Shown piece after piece: positions 1 through 12,867 of a stretch of DNA of 64,000 bases. The notes under the pieces were generated by a model that saw only the letters and a program-made list of their open reading frames with translations, had not been told where the DNA came from and did no database searches. Origin of the DNA: Primulina eburnea. Taxonomy: Eukaryota > Streptophyta > Magnoliopsida > Lamiales > Gesneriaceae. Every line of letters starts with the position of its first letter. Position 1 is the first letter of the stretch. Location: assembly GCF_022965805.1 (NCBI RefSeq), contig NC_133101.1, positions 50,238,342 through 50,302,341 of the forward strand, written 5' to 3'. The position numbers were made by a program, and so were the translations under genes.

Positions 1-779
1 GTCGCAGCGAGCCTGAGAACGATCCAACTCAATTGGTAAAATAATACAGGATAATAATATTATTACGTGCATAAAAATAGAAAATGTTTATTTTTGAGAT
101 ATATGTGACATGTCTTGTGGCCACCTCACGCTTATGGGATTTCAGCTTATGGGATTATTACTTCACCCGGTGACTTACGACCGTTTTATTTTCATGTATG
201 GGTACGGATATCTAGTACAAGAGCTGTGATGATCTCTACCGCCCAGTATATTATGGTTTAGTCTGATCATACGATTCATGTTATGTTATGGGCCACTTTC
301 GTAGAACATTATCTCAACAGAAAATTATGATATGCTATTTTATGACAGGACTCTATCGAGCAAACATTTTACGTACGATTTTCAGTTATGCACGTATTTA
401 TAATTATTCATGACACGATTTTCACATTACGTTTTATGATACGATATTTTTACGTTACGCCGAATTTTATGATATATTTACTTTTTATCCATGATATATG
501 CATGCTGCGTCTTTAGACTCACTAGACTTGATTGTTATAGGTACTGATGAGGTCGAGGCCGAGGGCTTGGACCAGTGATACTATTTTTGTTCAAACTCAG
601 CTTTTACTTTAAAGCATTATTTTAAGATGTGGTTTTGAAAAAATTATTTACTTCCGCTGCTATTTTGACATTTAAACCTTTTTATCAGTTTATTTTATGA
701 ATGATGCAAGTTATTTACTTTTAAAGGAAAATTTTAAATTATTCCGCAAATTTACAAATACGAAATACGGGCCTCTACA
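1..779 (+). mobile_element. 5' LTR (3' part only) of chromodomain gypsy element 1
   Basis: This stretch matches 8016-8845, the end of the 3' LTR of the same element, apart from scattered substitutions and a gap of about 50 bp near 579. It ends in CTACA, directly followed by a tRNA-Met-type primer site. The LTR start lies before the window. The divergence and the gap suggest an element that is not recent. Confidence 0.9.
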
Positions 780-794
780 GTTAGTATCAGAGCC
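780..794 (+). other. Primer binding site of gypsy element 1
   Basis: The sequence TTAGTATCAGAGC follows the LTR end and matches the plant initiator tRNA-Met primer site (TGGTATCAGAGC) with changes at its start. It primes minus-strand DNA synthesis in related elements. Confidence 0.75.
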
Positions 795-1026
795 TATACT
801 CTTGTAAGAGGTTGTACTGTTACTGACCTCGAGAAGCTCACGAAGTCACGTCTTCGGTCTGTAAGTTTTACGTTTACACATTTCGTTTGAAGCATGAAAT
901 ATTTTGACAGCATGATTTCACGAAATATTTTATGATCAGATTATGATTATGCAGTATTTATTTAAATTTAAAGAAATATTGGGATTATGCATGTTGGTTA
1001 CGTATGGGTTGTATGTATGGAACAGT

Positions 1027-2063
1027 ATGCCTCCTAGACGCATTCTTGAGCGCACGAGAGATGATGAGCCTCGCCAGGAGACGGCGAGAATCAGAGCAGG
1101 AGAGGAATGTACCTCCACCCCCTCCACCGGATATGAACGCCCAGATGTTAGCTGGGAAGACTAGGTTCTTCGCACAGTTTGTGGGGAATAACGTTGTGGC
1201 AGCCAGGCCGGTGGGTCCTGAGGCGACCTATGAGCGATTCATGAAGATGAGACCTAAAGAGTTCTCAGGGACGGCAGATCTTATGATTGCTGAGGGCTGG
1301 ATTAAGTCCCTCGAGGTTATTTTCGAATTCATAGAGCTCGGAGATGAAGATAAGGTTCGTTGTGCAACCTATCTGTTTGGAGGAGACGTCCGCTTATGGT
1401 GGGAAGGAGCATCCGTAGCCTTGAACTTGGCTACTCTGAGCTGGACATGCTTTACAGAGGTATTCTACTCTAAATATTTTACTGACGAGGTGCTTTCCAG
1501 GTTGACCAGGGAGTTCATGACCCTGAGGCAGGGAGATATGACTGTTACGGATCCGTAAGTTTGAGAGGGGTTGCCATTTCGTACCCTGATTGCGAATGAT
1601 GATGGAGCCAAACTGAGGCATTTTATAGATGGTCTGCGGCCGATCTTCAGCCGTGATGTTAGAGTGGCTGGCCCTACTACTTATGAAGTCGTTGTCTCCA
1701 GAGCTCTAGCTGCAGAGCAGGATCTGATTGATTTAGAGAGAGACCACCAGGGCAAGCGACCAGTCCAAGTGCTGCACCGCCCTCCTCAGCAGCAGCATCA
1801 GTATAAGAGGCCTTTCCACGGCCCACCCAGGAACAGAGGACAACAGCAGGGACGTGTAGTCCCGAGGGCTCCAGAGTATCCAGTCTGTGCCAAGTGCGTG
1901 CGCCGTCACGCTGGAGCCTGTATGTATTGCTCAGGTGAGTGCTATAAGTGTGGCAGTCCCGACCACTTGCTGAAAAATTGCCCTCAGTTGAGTCTGCCTA
2001 CCCAAGGCAGAGTTTTTGATCTCCATGCAGCGGAGACGAACCCAGAGACCATGCTCATGACAG
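1027..2063 (+). pseudogene. gag of gypsy element 1, broken
   Basis: Gag forms the retrotransposon particle and binds RNA. A start consistent with the family (MPPRR...) lies at 1027. The polyproline stretch and the following FFAQF, EFSGT and RLWWEGA motifs of the gag core are in another frame (about 1100-1558). A further frame change at about 1550-1590 is needed to reach the C-terminal half. That half ends in a CCHC zinc knuckle (CYKCGSPDHLLKNC, about 1939-1980) and the QGRVF motif. At least three frame breaks therefore prevent a complete Gag. The last coding base, 2063, is a phase-1 splice donor leading to the protease-pol exon. Confidence 0.85.
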
Positions 2064-2264
2064 GTATCTTAAAGCTTTAAGTTTATATTTGAAATTCAAT
2101 GTTTTGGGAGTCTGGGTTAAGATTTTGAACTTAGAATTTGTGATAGGATTGCATGATCTAATCAGCGTTATTTCGGGAATTTAGATTAGAAGAACTTTGA
2201 CCTTCGCATGTCTAGAAGTTAGTTCTAGTAATATTGGGTCCAGCTTGATGTTCCAACCTTTCAG
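2064..2264 (+). other. Probable spliceosomal intron between gag and pol (element 1)
   Basis: A GT-AG segment of 201 bp begins CAG|GTATCTT and ends in a pyrimidine-rich tract and TTTCAG. Splicing at these sites joins the gag frame (phase 1, one G left over) exactly to the pol frame and rebuilds the continuous GRIFI...ALIDS junction expected before the protease. Without splicing, gag stops at 2080. The second gypsy element has an intron of the same phase at the same place. Confidence 0.75.
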
Positions 2265-5200
2265 GGAGAATTTTTATAGCTGGTTCAGCTATGAATGCCT
2301 TGATAGATTCAGAGGCTACTCATTCGTTCATCTCGGAGACCTTTGCTAATTTCCTCCAGATCAAGACCATTTGGCTAAATGTGGCGTATTCAGTAGTATT
2401 GCCTTCTGGAGAGGAGCTGACAGCTACTAATGTGATCCGAGACATAGACCTCGAACTTCATGGTAATCTCGTTTATGCGGATCTGATCGTACTGCCGATG
2501 CTAGAGTTTAACATCATTTTGGGTATGAACTGGCTATTAAAGAACAGAGTTTTGATTGACTTCCAGAGGAGATCTGTTCTAGTCCGACCGCTTGGGAGAG
2601 AGCAGTTCTTATTCGAACATGACAGGTACTTTCCTTTACCGTGCATTATACCTTGTGTCCAGGCTAGGAAGCTCATGCGTAGAGGGTGTCGAGCGTTTTT
2701 GGCGACGTTTGTGTCTGTTCCCGAGGTACCCAGTCAGTCAGCCTCCAATGTCCCAATTGTTAGGGATTTTCTAGACGTTTTTTCTGACGACGTCTCTAGT
2801 ATGCCACCCGAGCGAGATTTGGAGTTTTCTATTGAGCTTATGCTAGGTACGGCTCCGATCTCAAAAGCACCGTACCGATTAGCACCGACAGAGATGGCAG
2901 AACTTAAGAAGCAGATTCAGGAACTTCTTGACAAGGATTTCATTCGCCCGAGTTTTTCACCATGGGGCGCGCCAGTCTTGTTTGTGAAGAAGAAGGATGG
3001 TACGATGAGGCTCTGTATTGATTACCGGGAATTGAACAGGGTTACAGTGAAGAACAAATACCCACTTCCGTGGATTGAAGATTTATTTGATCAGTTACAG
3101 GGAGCTTCAGTATTCTCTAAGATCGATCTGCGTTCTGGTTATCATCAATTGAGGGTGAAAGACACCGATTTTCTCAAGAGTGGTTTTAGGACTAGTTATG
3201 TCCACTTCGAGTTCCTTGTGATGTCGTTCGGTTTGGCGAATGCGCCAGCGATCTTCATGGATCTCATGAATCGCGTATTTCAGCCATATCTTGATCAGTT
3301 CGTGATAGTGTTCATAGACGACATTCTCGTCTACTCAAAGAATCACGAGGAGCACAGGAGACATCTGACCACAGTTTTGCAGACCTTGTATAAGCATAAG
3401 TTATTCGCGAAGTTCAGTAAATGCGAATTTTGGTTAGAGAATGTGGCGTTCTTAGGCAACATCGTTTCTAGCAGCGATATTGAGGTAGACCCAGCGAAAG
3501 TTGCAGCAGTCAGGGATTGGGTTGTGCCGCAGAATGCATCAAAGATCCGTAGTTTCCTTGGGCTAGCAGGATATTATCGGAATTTTGTTCAAGGATTCTC
3601 CTCTATCGCAGTTCCACTACCGTTGTTGACAAAGAAGAATGCTAAATTTGTGTGGAGCGATGAGTGTCAGAAGAGCTTCGATATTCTGAAGCAAGCTCTT
3701 ATCTCAGCACCAGTATTGGCCATGTCGTCAGGGCCCGGAGACTTTGTTTTGTATACCGATGCTTCGAATCTCGGTTTAGGCGCAGTGCTGATGCAGCATG
3801 GGAAGGTGATAGCGTATGCTTCTCGTCAGCTGAAAATCCATGAGAAGAATTACCCTACCCATGATCTAGAGTTGACAGCTGTAGTATTTGCCTTGAAGAT
3901 TTGGAGGCATTATTTGTACGGAGAGAAGTGCCAGATCTTTACCGACCATAAGAGCCTCAAGTACTTCTTTAGGCAGAAAGAGCTGAATATGCGTCAGAGG
4001 CGTTGGTTGGAGCTAGTGAAGGACTATGACTGTGACATTAGCTACCACTCGGGCAAAGCTAATGTAGTTGCGGATGCACTGAGCAGAAAAGTCGCAGTGA
4101 TGGCTCATTTGATGATTCCGAGACCTCTTCAGTTTGAGATGCAGAGGTTTGATCTAGAGACATATCCTCGAGGTAGAGTTCCCTGTCTATCTACTTTGAC
4201 GATTCAGTCTTCTCTTCTAGACCGTATTCGCAGTGGTCAGCCAGCAGATGAGCAGTTTACAAAGTGGAAGCAGAGAGATGAGGCTAAGCGCAGTATCTTG
4301 TATACAGTTAGCGACGGTATTGTGAGATATCGAGACAGAATGTGGGTTCCTAGCAGTGATTCTATTCGAGCAGATATTTTATCTGAGGTCCACATGTCGC
4401 CTTACTCTATTCATCCTGGGAGTACGAAGATGTACAAAGATCTGCAGTTGTGTTGGTGGCCCGGGATGAAGAAGGATATCAAATATTTTGTATCCGAGTG
4501 TCTGACGTGCCAACTAGAGAAAGCGGAGCATCAGAGACCAGCAGGCTTGCTCAAGACTCTTCCTATTCCCGAGTGGAAGTGGGAGAATATTACCATGGAC
4601 TTCGTGGTATGTTTGCCGAAGTCAGCCAGAGGGTCAAATGCTATCTGGGTTATTGTTGATCGTCTTACCAAATCAGCGCACTTCTTGCCCATTAAGACGA
4701 CTTTCACCATGATTCAGTATGCAGAGTTGTATATCCGAGAGATAGTCAGATTTCATGGTGTTCCCCTTTCTATAGTGTCTGACCGAGATCCTAGATTCAC
4801 TTCCGCATTTTGGAAGAGTCTGCATTCAGCAGTGGGTACGAAGTTGTTGTTTAGTACAACTTTCCACCCTCAGACAGATGAGCAGTCAGAGAGAGTTATC
4901 CAGATTTTGGATGATCTTCTCCGTGCTTGTTTCATCGATTTCTCATGGAGTAGGGAGTCGAATTTGCCATTGGTAGAGTTCACCTATAACAACAGTTTTC
5001 AGTCGTCTATAGGTATGGCTCCATATGAAGCACTGTACGGTCTTAAGTGCAGATCGTGTGTTCATTGCGATGAAGTAGGGGAGATATCAGAATTGGGTTC
5101 GGAGATTATTCAGCAGGCTGTCGATGTAGTAGTCAAGATCCGTGATAGGATGAGGACTGCTCAGAGTCGACAGAAGAGCTATGCGGATCAGAGTAGGAGA

Positions 5201-5641
5201 GATCTAGAGTTTGCCGTCGGCGACCATGCTTTTGTGAAGATAGCACCTATGAAGGGTGTCATGCGGTTTGGGAAGAAAGGAAAGCTTAGTCCGAAATTAA
5301 TCGGACCATTTGAGATCCTCGACAGGGTTGGGACGCTAGCTTATCGTGTTGCTCTTCCGCTGAATCTGGCCGGAGTAGACAATGTGTTCCACGTCTCTAT
5401 GCTGAGGAAGTATACGGCGAATCCTTCGCATGTCCTGAATTTCGAACCGTTGCAGCTCACTCCGAACCTGTCTTACGAAGAAAGACCAGTGCAGATCTTA
5501 GACAGACAGGAGAAGAAGCTTCGGAACAAACTGGTTAAGCTAGTGAAAGTCAAATGGCTTAATCATTCGGAGGAGGAAGCTACGTGAGAATCGGAGCCAG
5601 AGATGAAGAGTCGATATCCCGAGTTATTCAGTAAGTTTTAA
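2265..5641 (+). pseudogene. pol (protease-RT-RNase H-integrase-chromodomain) of gypsy element 1
   Basis: Domains in order are an aspartic protease (about 2307, reading [10 protein letters not shown] where the family has DSGATHS), reverse transcriptase (LCIDYRELN; catalytic FIDDILVYS), RNase H ([13 protein letters not shown]), integrase (zinc-finger region followed by [15 protein letters not shown] and [12 protein letters not shown]) and a C-terminal chromodomain-like tail (PVQILDRQ...LVKVKW). This order and tail place it among chromoviruses, Tekay/Del-like. The reading frame is open for about 1,100 codons. A TGA at 5585-5587 replaces the tryptophan of the EEATWE motif, and the original stop is at 5639-5641. 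The glycine-to-glutamate change in the protease triad and the late stop suggest it is inactive. Confidence 0.93.
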
Positions 5642-5663
5642 TTTCGAGAATGGAATTTCTTTT

Positions 5664-5676
5664 AAGAGGGGAGAGT
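5664..5676 (+). other. Polypurine tract of gypsy element 1
   Basis: The purine-rich AAGAGGGGAGAG directly precedes the 3' LTR start, the expected place for plus-strand priming. Confidence 0.8.
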
Positions 5677-8600
5677 TGTAGAACCCGTTAAACCAGACTA
5701 CGTATAAGCCATGCATAATTACTATTATTTAAATTAAAATGATCTTTTTATGCATGAGGGTTTAAATTCAATCTTTTATATTGGTTGAGTTATGATTATT
5801 TATTTTATGCAGTAGTTTAGTTATTATCTTTTCAGTTAAATAAGCAAGGCCGGACTGGAGTTGGAGTATTGAGATAAATTTAATGATAAGAAAATATTCC
5901 TAAATTTAATTTAAGCCAAAGAATAAGTTGTTTTAAGGTAAAAGAATGTTTAAGGATTTATTTAATTAATTAGAGATAAGTAATAAATAAATTCTTTTAT
6001 GTCCAATAATTTAATTAAAAAGCCTAAATTAAAATGTGTACCAATTGAGATAAGTGAATCTAGGCTTATTTTATTTAAGAAATTTGTAACTTAACATGTT
6101 AGTAATTTATTTTAAAGAATTAGCCATGCATGCAAGATAATTACTATCTTAAATTAATTTATTAATTCACTAAAACACATAATAAGTGTTTAAAACTTTA
6201 AAGATTTAAAAATTCAATAATTAAGAAATATTTTCCCTCCATATTATCTAGCAAGATTTCGACCACCCCATTGTAGATTTAATCAAGTTTGGCAACTCTC
6301 CATTTTTTATCACTTTCCTTATCTTTCCTTGGTATGATATTCCCTTCATTTTAATCACTAATAATTAATTATTTAAGCAATATTATACCTTACCTTTGAT
6401 CACTAAAAATCGGCCACCTCACCATTAAATCAACCCTCAATCCCTTATTATCATATCATTTTCCTATCTAACAAACAACTAGGATAGAAGGGTTTGATTT
6501 GCCATCTAAACTCTCCTCTTAATTAGTAAACTTCCCCATTCTTTTCCCTAGCCATTTCCCCCTCCTCTCATTCGAAATTTCAGAGTAAAATCAGTAGCAA
6601 AATCGTGAGACTTCAACAAGAAAACAAGAGAGAAAAGTAGAAAAGAAAAGGAACTTCGTCTCCGCCGCGCAGCATTCGTCGTTTTGGTTTGTTCTTTCGA
6701 AAATAAAATTCAAGACATGTATATGTTATTCATTTCTCTTCAATCAAGTCATATACTGATTTTTAAACATCACATGTACATGATTTAAAGGTAAAAACCG
6801 AAATTATGACAGCAACATTTCACAAAATTCTGCACAGATTTTTCGGCTACCTTCATGCTTCACGTTTGGTATTGTTTTGTGATTTCAGGGGGTTGGTTCG
6901 GTTCCAGGCGTCCAAGGCTGCATCTAGGCATGTACTAGGGTGATTTAGAATCATGTTGGTCCATTAGTTCAAGCCCCCAACTTGTTGGATTCAAGATTTG
7001 ACAGCAACTCCACCATAGTTGAAAGTTGAGTCTCGAAATTCTGGTTTTTGATTGTTCAAGGAGGTTCGAATCTTGGTTGGCTTTTAGGTCTACAACCATG
7101 GTTATAACCCTTCCTTAGCATGTCTAGGACATGACCAAGATGACCTTTCATGGCTTTGTTCATGGTCCCATCAGTTTTACAGCAAACAACACAAGACAGC
7201 CCCTTCGGTTTTCATTTTTTCGAGTTTGTGTGAGTAGTTTCGAATTTGAGTGTTGGGTGGATCTTGTTTGGCTTCTAGCCCTTAGCCATGGTTCACACAA
7301 TACCTTATTATGTCTAGAACGAGCCATGGTTGATCATATGACCACTGGAACGATACATGACAGCAAGCGATCCAAACAATCGCGTGGTATAGAATTTTTC
7401 TTTGTGTTCTCGGTTCGAGCTTTGTGTTGTCCTAGGTGTTTGTTTGGATTGTGGTTGCCCTAGGACCCTTAGTCATGGTTCAAACCATACCTTAGGATGT
7501 TGGGAAGAGGCCCTGGTCGGTGGTTCAAGCCTCAATGGCATTAGCCTTGTAAACGAAGCAACTCAAGCGAAGCTGCTGCCGCTAGAATTTTACAGCAACT
7601 TTGTCTTCGGTTCAGAGGTCATGTTTGAGTTCGTGGTTGGGTTTTAACCTATTGCCTTGGACTGGACAATACCTCATTGAGTTAGGAAGTTCATGTTTTT
7701 GGCCGTTTGTGATTTGGTTAAGTTTAGAGTTTGTACGAGAATTTACGGTGCAATGTGCCAAAGTGACTCTCGAAAGAGCGTTTCATGATTTTGGCCTCCA
7801 TTCACAATTTTCGTGTATTACACCCCTTGATATTTATTTTCTATCATTTTAGGTGTATTTTAATCATGACTAAACGATGGTTCGATGTTAATTCGGTTGT
7901 TACGGAGTCATAGTTAGATACTAAGTTTGTTGGGCGTAATTGTCTCGTTTTTTGTTCGGTTATGATAGTGTTGGTCAAGTTGAGATTATTTGCATATGTC
8001 TCATGTTAGAATTAGGTCGCAGCGAGCCTGAGAACGATCCAACTCAATTAGTAAAATAAAACAGGATAATAATTATATTACGTGCATAAAAATAGAAAAT
8101 GTTTATTTTTGAGATATATGTGACATGTCTTGTGGCCACCTCACGCTTATGGAATTTCAGCTTATGGGATTATTATTTCACCCGGTGACTTACGACCGGT
8201 TCATGTTCATGTATGGGTACGGATATCCAGTACAAGGGCTGTGATGATCTCTACCGCCCAGTATATTATGGTTTAGTCTGATCATATGATTCATGTTATG
8301 TTATGGGCCACTTGCGTAGAACATTATCTCAACAGAAAATTATGATATGCTATTTTATGACAGGACTCTATCGAGCAAACATTTTACGTACGATTTTAAT
8401 TTATGCACGTATTTATAATTATTCATGACACGATTTTCACGTTACGTTTTACGATACGATATTTTTACATTACGCCGAATTTTATGATATATTTACTTGT
8501 TATCCATGATATATGCATGCTGAACCTTTAGACTCACTAGACTTTATTGTTGTAGGTATTGATGAGGCCGAAGCCGAGGGCGGGGACCAGTGAGCTAGCT

Positions 8601-8845
8601 TGGGTCGGCAGTAGTAGGAACCCGAGGACCTCATGCTTATCATTTACTATTTTTGTTCAAACTCAGCTTTTACTTTGAAGCATTATTTTAAGTTGTGGTT
8701 TTGAAAACATTATTTACTTCCGCTGCTATTTTGACATTTAAACCTTTTTATCAGTTTATTTTATGAATGAGGCAAGTTATTTACTTTTAAAGGAAAATTT
8801 TAAATTATTCCGCAAATTTACAAATACGAAATACGGGCCTCTACA
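5677..8845 (+). mobile_element. 3' LTR of gypsy element 1 (3169 bp)
   Basis: It begins TGTAG after the polypurine tract and ends CTACA, a perfect short inverted repeat. Its last 830 bp match the window start. A length above 3 kb suits Tekay-type chromoviruses. The ORFs inside are not conserved genes. The right flank (TATCC from 8846) is sequence of another LTR family, so this element inserted into an older LTR. Confidence 0.9.
6990..7720 (+). repeat. Degenerate ~200-bp repeats inside the LTR
   Basis: Four blocks share the order 'GGTT..CTTTTAGxCx..CCATGGTT..CATACCTTA..ATGTCTAGGA..' followed by TTACAGCAA and TTCGGTT. They start near 7060, 7265, 7445 and 7630. Spacing is about 180-200 bp and similarity is partial. 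Boundaries are approximate. Confidence 0.6.
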
Positions 8846-9810
8846 TATCCACTACCTAAACTGAACTCCTAGCTATAACTGAAACAACAACTTCCAGTCA
8901 ACACTTACTTAACGTCTATGTGAGAAAGACTACATACATAAGTTTAACGTCTTTGTGCAAAACTGTTTTGAGAGGTATTGAGAGTAAGTATTTGTGTGAG
9001 AACTGAACGGGAACGTTCTCATACACTGAGGGAAAGTGGCTTCTAAAACTAAGCTGATACAACTATGAATAATTCTCTCTGGGCTTAAATACTTCTGAAA
9101 GCTGATATTCAACTGAGCGTGCCCTTTTCTCTTTAGTATTGTATATGTGCTTCACTCTCTTATTTGAGTCTTCACCGATCTTCTCTTTATATAGGAGGAG
9201 GAAGTTGATCGTACAGTGAGACTCATTTATTGTATCTGTTGCATTTGAATCGGCTTTTTGGACTATGTGTCTCGTCTTTTTGACTGTCCATCTGAAGCTT
9301 TTTGTCTTTAATTCTCTGATGCAACGTCCATTATTGTCCTTTGACTGGATAACGGGTTTGTACCTTCTCGCACAGCTGGAATCCACTCGAAGGAATTTAT
9401 CATCGTCCATAACTGAAGGATTCTAACTGATGCTTCGAACTGGTCAGTTTGAACTGATCTTTCAATTGGACTGGTGAAATCAGTTGACTCGTCAGTGGAA
9501 CTGATTTCACACTCGTTCAGTTGGACTGATCAGCTGGGTTTCTTCATCAGTGGAACACTCCTTCGGCTGGCCAGGCTTCTGAGGTTTTCCTGCTGAATCA
9601 CCTATCAACTGGTCAATCAGTTGTACTGCTCAAATGACATAGCCAGTTAAATAGATTCATTTTGTGCGATTAGTTGGGTCTTCAGTTTTGCGATGTAAAC
9701 AACTCGTAGGTGATCCTAGATGCTGCACAACTAAGGTAGTTCATTAGTAACACAATTACCAAGTTTTGTAGTCATCAAAATCAAGATTGCGAACCAAAAA
9801 AGTTCCAACA
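8846..9810 (-). mobile_element. Truncated LTR of the AACTGA-rich family, host of gypsy element 1
   Basis: Read on the minus strand, it starts TGTTGGAACTTTTTTGGTTCGC at 9810 and follows the LTR at 21627-23072 through the AACTGA-rich block, the TATA region (near 9187) and the AGGAGTTCAGTTxAGG motif, diverging moderately. It stops at 8846, where gypsy element 1 begins, so the rest of the LTR should lie left of the window. The ORFs here are LTR noise. Confidence 0.85.
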
Positions 9811-10979
9811 ATTTGATATATGATTAGCTGAATTATGTGCAATTATATACTTATGTATCTTACTCATATTGTCTTTGTGTGTGCGCTTAAAAGTATGGAA
9901 AAAGTCAACTCATATTGTCTTTGTGTGTGAAAAATGGCAGATACCACATGTATTATATACTTATACTTATGTATCTTACTCAACTAAATAAACATCAACT
10001 CATATTATCTTTGTGTGTGAAAAATGACATATACCACATGTTATCAGGAGAATAGAGATTGCACTTCTGGAGGGAGTTACATATGAGTTGAAGTTTGAGT
10101 CGTCTATCCAGTTTATATATATACTGGAGCATGTCCTGTGGATATGAATTGTTTGAATCTTTATTTGGTTTAGTTATGTGTGGATATATTTACATTGTGA
10201 TGTGGGTAGAAGAGATTTTATATTATATTATATTATTATTATAATCACAATTGTCATATTTTGAGCTCATTATAAAAAAAAACATGTTTTCCCATTGTCG
10301 TTTTCCACATTCATTAATTAATTATGATCAAGTTGCATGTTAATAATGATTAAAAGTTACAAGTCTCACAAATTATTTAGAATTCTCAATACAAAATTTA
10401 ATAATTAAAAGTAAATTATTAGACTGAAATTTGATTAGTTTAAACTATTGGACTCATATACCATAATAAATATTATCGTCTTCACCTCAGGCACGGCCAG
10501 AATATTAAATTCCAAAATATCACCAATGACTTATAACCAATTTGACATAGTAAAATCTAAAATTTATTGAGAAAACAGACCCAAAAAACAGCCGCCGTTT
10601 TATTTAAACTAGTTATTCAGTATACGGATTGCGTGAGTATACAATTTTTTTTCGATTGCGTGAGTATACAATTTTTTTTATTATTATCGATAGATTAAAG
10701 TGAAATTTGACAAATTATGGAGAGACTAAATTGCTATTTGAATGATTGAAATAAAAATAAAAATAAAAGTGTGTGTTGAATTTTTTTTTAAAAAAAAGAC
10801 CAAGAACAAAAGTGAAATATTAATATCATATAATAGTAATTAGAAGAAAAAAATTGACGTCCTTTCTAAGTAGTTATTATCAGGTCCTCACGTCTAATAA
10901 TATATGATAGGATAGACAGTGTAATAAATATATTATTAACAACATAGATTTGAAAAAAAATTGGTTTATCTAAATTGTA
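9811..10979. other. Intergenic, AT-rich
   Basis: No coding region is supported. It holds imperfect direct repeats of CTCATATTGTCTTTGTGTGTG (9867-10020) and a short tandem duplication of GATTGCGTGAGTATACAATTTT at about 10628-10675. The right part presumably contains the kinase promoter, but no decisive core element was recognised. Confidence 0.6.
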
Positions 10980-12236
10980 GTGCGTACGAGGGAGAATACT
11001 CGTCTTCGTCAGCCCTGTGGCTTTGTCTTCCAAAAGTGGTGAGCTTGAGAACAAAAACGAAACACCGATCATTCAAAGGAATTATTCAACTGTTCATATC
11101 AACAATTATCAGTAGAATTAATTTTTATTTGAGGGTCTGGATTTGTTTTCCTTGTGTTTGGACACTGAAAATGAAGTTGCGACAATGGCGGTTTCAGTCC
11201 ACTGTCGGATTTGTGGCGCAACTTTAGTTTCTTGAGGTAAGAATTACTATTTTGTGATCAACTGGTTAGGTTTTTTCAGACCATCTATAAATTTCAAAGG
11301 CCAAGAGAAAGGCCAAGAGAGTTATTTCAGTACAGTTATTTTATGATTGTGTTGAAATTGGGGTTTACATCAGGATCTTGTTTATTTGATGCTGAATAGT
11401 AAGTTCGATTGTGGAAAGCTTTTGTTTCGGCTGGGAATTCAGTGATCACGAGTTTTTCTTTGGATGACTTTGTGTTGGTTAGTAACATTTTTAGGATACG
11501 TCTCATTGTGTTTTTTTTTCTTTTTGTTTTATGTTAGTTGTACGAGGGACTATAGAGATTACGATTACTGAAACGGTAGGAGTCCATTTTGTGGAGCAGG
11601 TAGGAAGAGAAGAAATGAAGGGTTTCTGGATTTTTAAGCAGTGAAGCTGTTGGTGGAATGAGAATTACCAATGATTGTTATTAATGATCAGTCGATGTGA
11701 ATGAATTTAGCTTTTGATGAGGAAGTATTTAAGGATGGACTGAATATTGATTCCACCCGCCAAGAAAAACATGCACACACGAAATGGCTGTGAATTGTGT
11801 ACATTGTCACCATATGTGCTAGAGAGTAGTTTCATCCCATTTTCGTTTCTCATTGACTTCTCGTAGAGGTGTTATGCATTTTATTACCATGAAACAACCA
11901 CTTTCTTCTTTAAAAATTATGCGATTGTTTATCATGTATGCTATTGTAATGCCCCCAAAATTCCATTCGGACTGCTTGGATATTCAATTGAGAGTTTAAT
12001 TTGCCTTGTCTTACTGTTGCTTCATTTTCGTTTGTTTGGGATCTTACAACAGGCGAGCTTCAAGGTGGAGCTTAAAGTTGGAAGGTGGATTCTTTGTGGA
12101 ACCCAAGCTGCAAGGAATCTTCACTTGGATTGCATTGAATGCTGTTTTTGAAGATATTATGCATTATGACATTAACATAAGTCGGGGAATATCTTTCCAA
12201 GTATTTTACACCTTTTGCATCTGGCCTTATATATTG

Positions 12237-12477
12237 TTTTGGGATAACACTTGTGTTATTTACTCTATTATTTTATTGTCAGAGCCATGCAGGTATGTTC
12301 AAAAATTTTGGGATAATACTTGTGTTATTTACTCTATTATTTTATTGTCAGAGCCATGCAGGTATGTATTACTTTTAGAATTGTAAATAAGACTATTACT
12401 TTTAATTAGATCCATTTCATTAACAAGAAAAATACTTCCACTTTTAGAATTGTAAATAAGACTATTACTTTTAATTT
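12237..12477 (+). repeat. Two adjacent 69-bp tandem duplications
   Basis: 12237-12300 is repeated at 12306-12369, and 12371-12408 at 12440-12477. Both offsets are 69 bp. The first duplication copies a GCAG|GTATGT splice-donor-like site. Confidence 0.85.
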
Positions 12478-12845
12478 GAGCCAAGGTGCAAGCCAAATGA
12501 TGTCCCTTTAGTGAAATACGTGTTTTGGAGCATCTTCGAGCTCGATGTTTAGTTCAATTGCACCTTGTATGCGTGGATTGTGAATGGGAAGTTTAATATA
12601 CTGCAGATAAATATTGGTTCTATTGTTGTCAAGAATTTGTAAATACATATTAGATGCTAAGCATTATTATTTTCTCCATATCTCTATGTTCTCTAATATT
12701 ATGTCTTAATAATTCTCATTTTGGTGAGTGACATGCCTTGCTTTTGGCCTTCGACTTTGTATCTTGTCTTCATATCACACGAGCCTCAGTGCACCTTGTG
12801 CTTTGCAATTCCAATAACTATTCCCTGCCTCCACCCACTGACTTC

Positions 12846-12867
12846 TATATATATATATATATATATA
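12846..12867. repeat. (TA)n microsatellite
   Basis: Uninterrupted TA repeat within the presumed leader intron. Confidence 0.9.

Noticed and set aside
7131..7852. Three overlapping ORFs that might form a gene
   Set aside because: They follow the degenerate 200-bp repeats in the LTR of gypsy element 1 and have no domain.
9063..9410. 115-codon minus-strand ORF
   Set aside because: Lies wholly in the decayed LTR 8846-9810, and the related LTR at 21627 has no corresponding frame.
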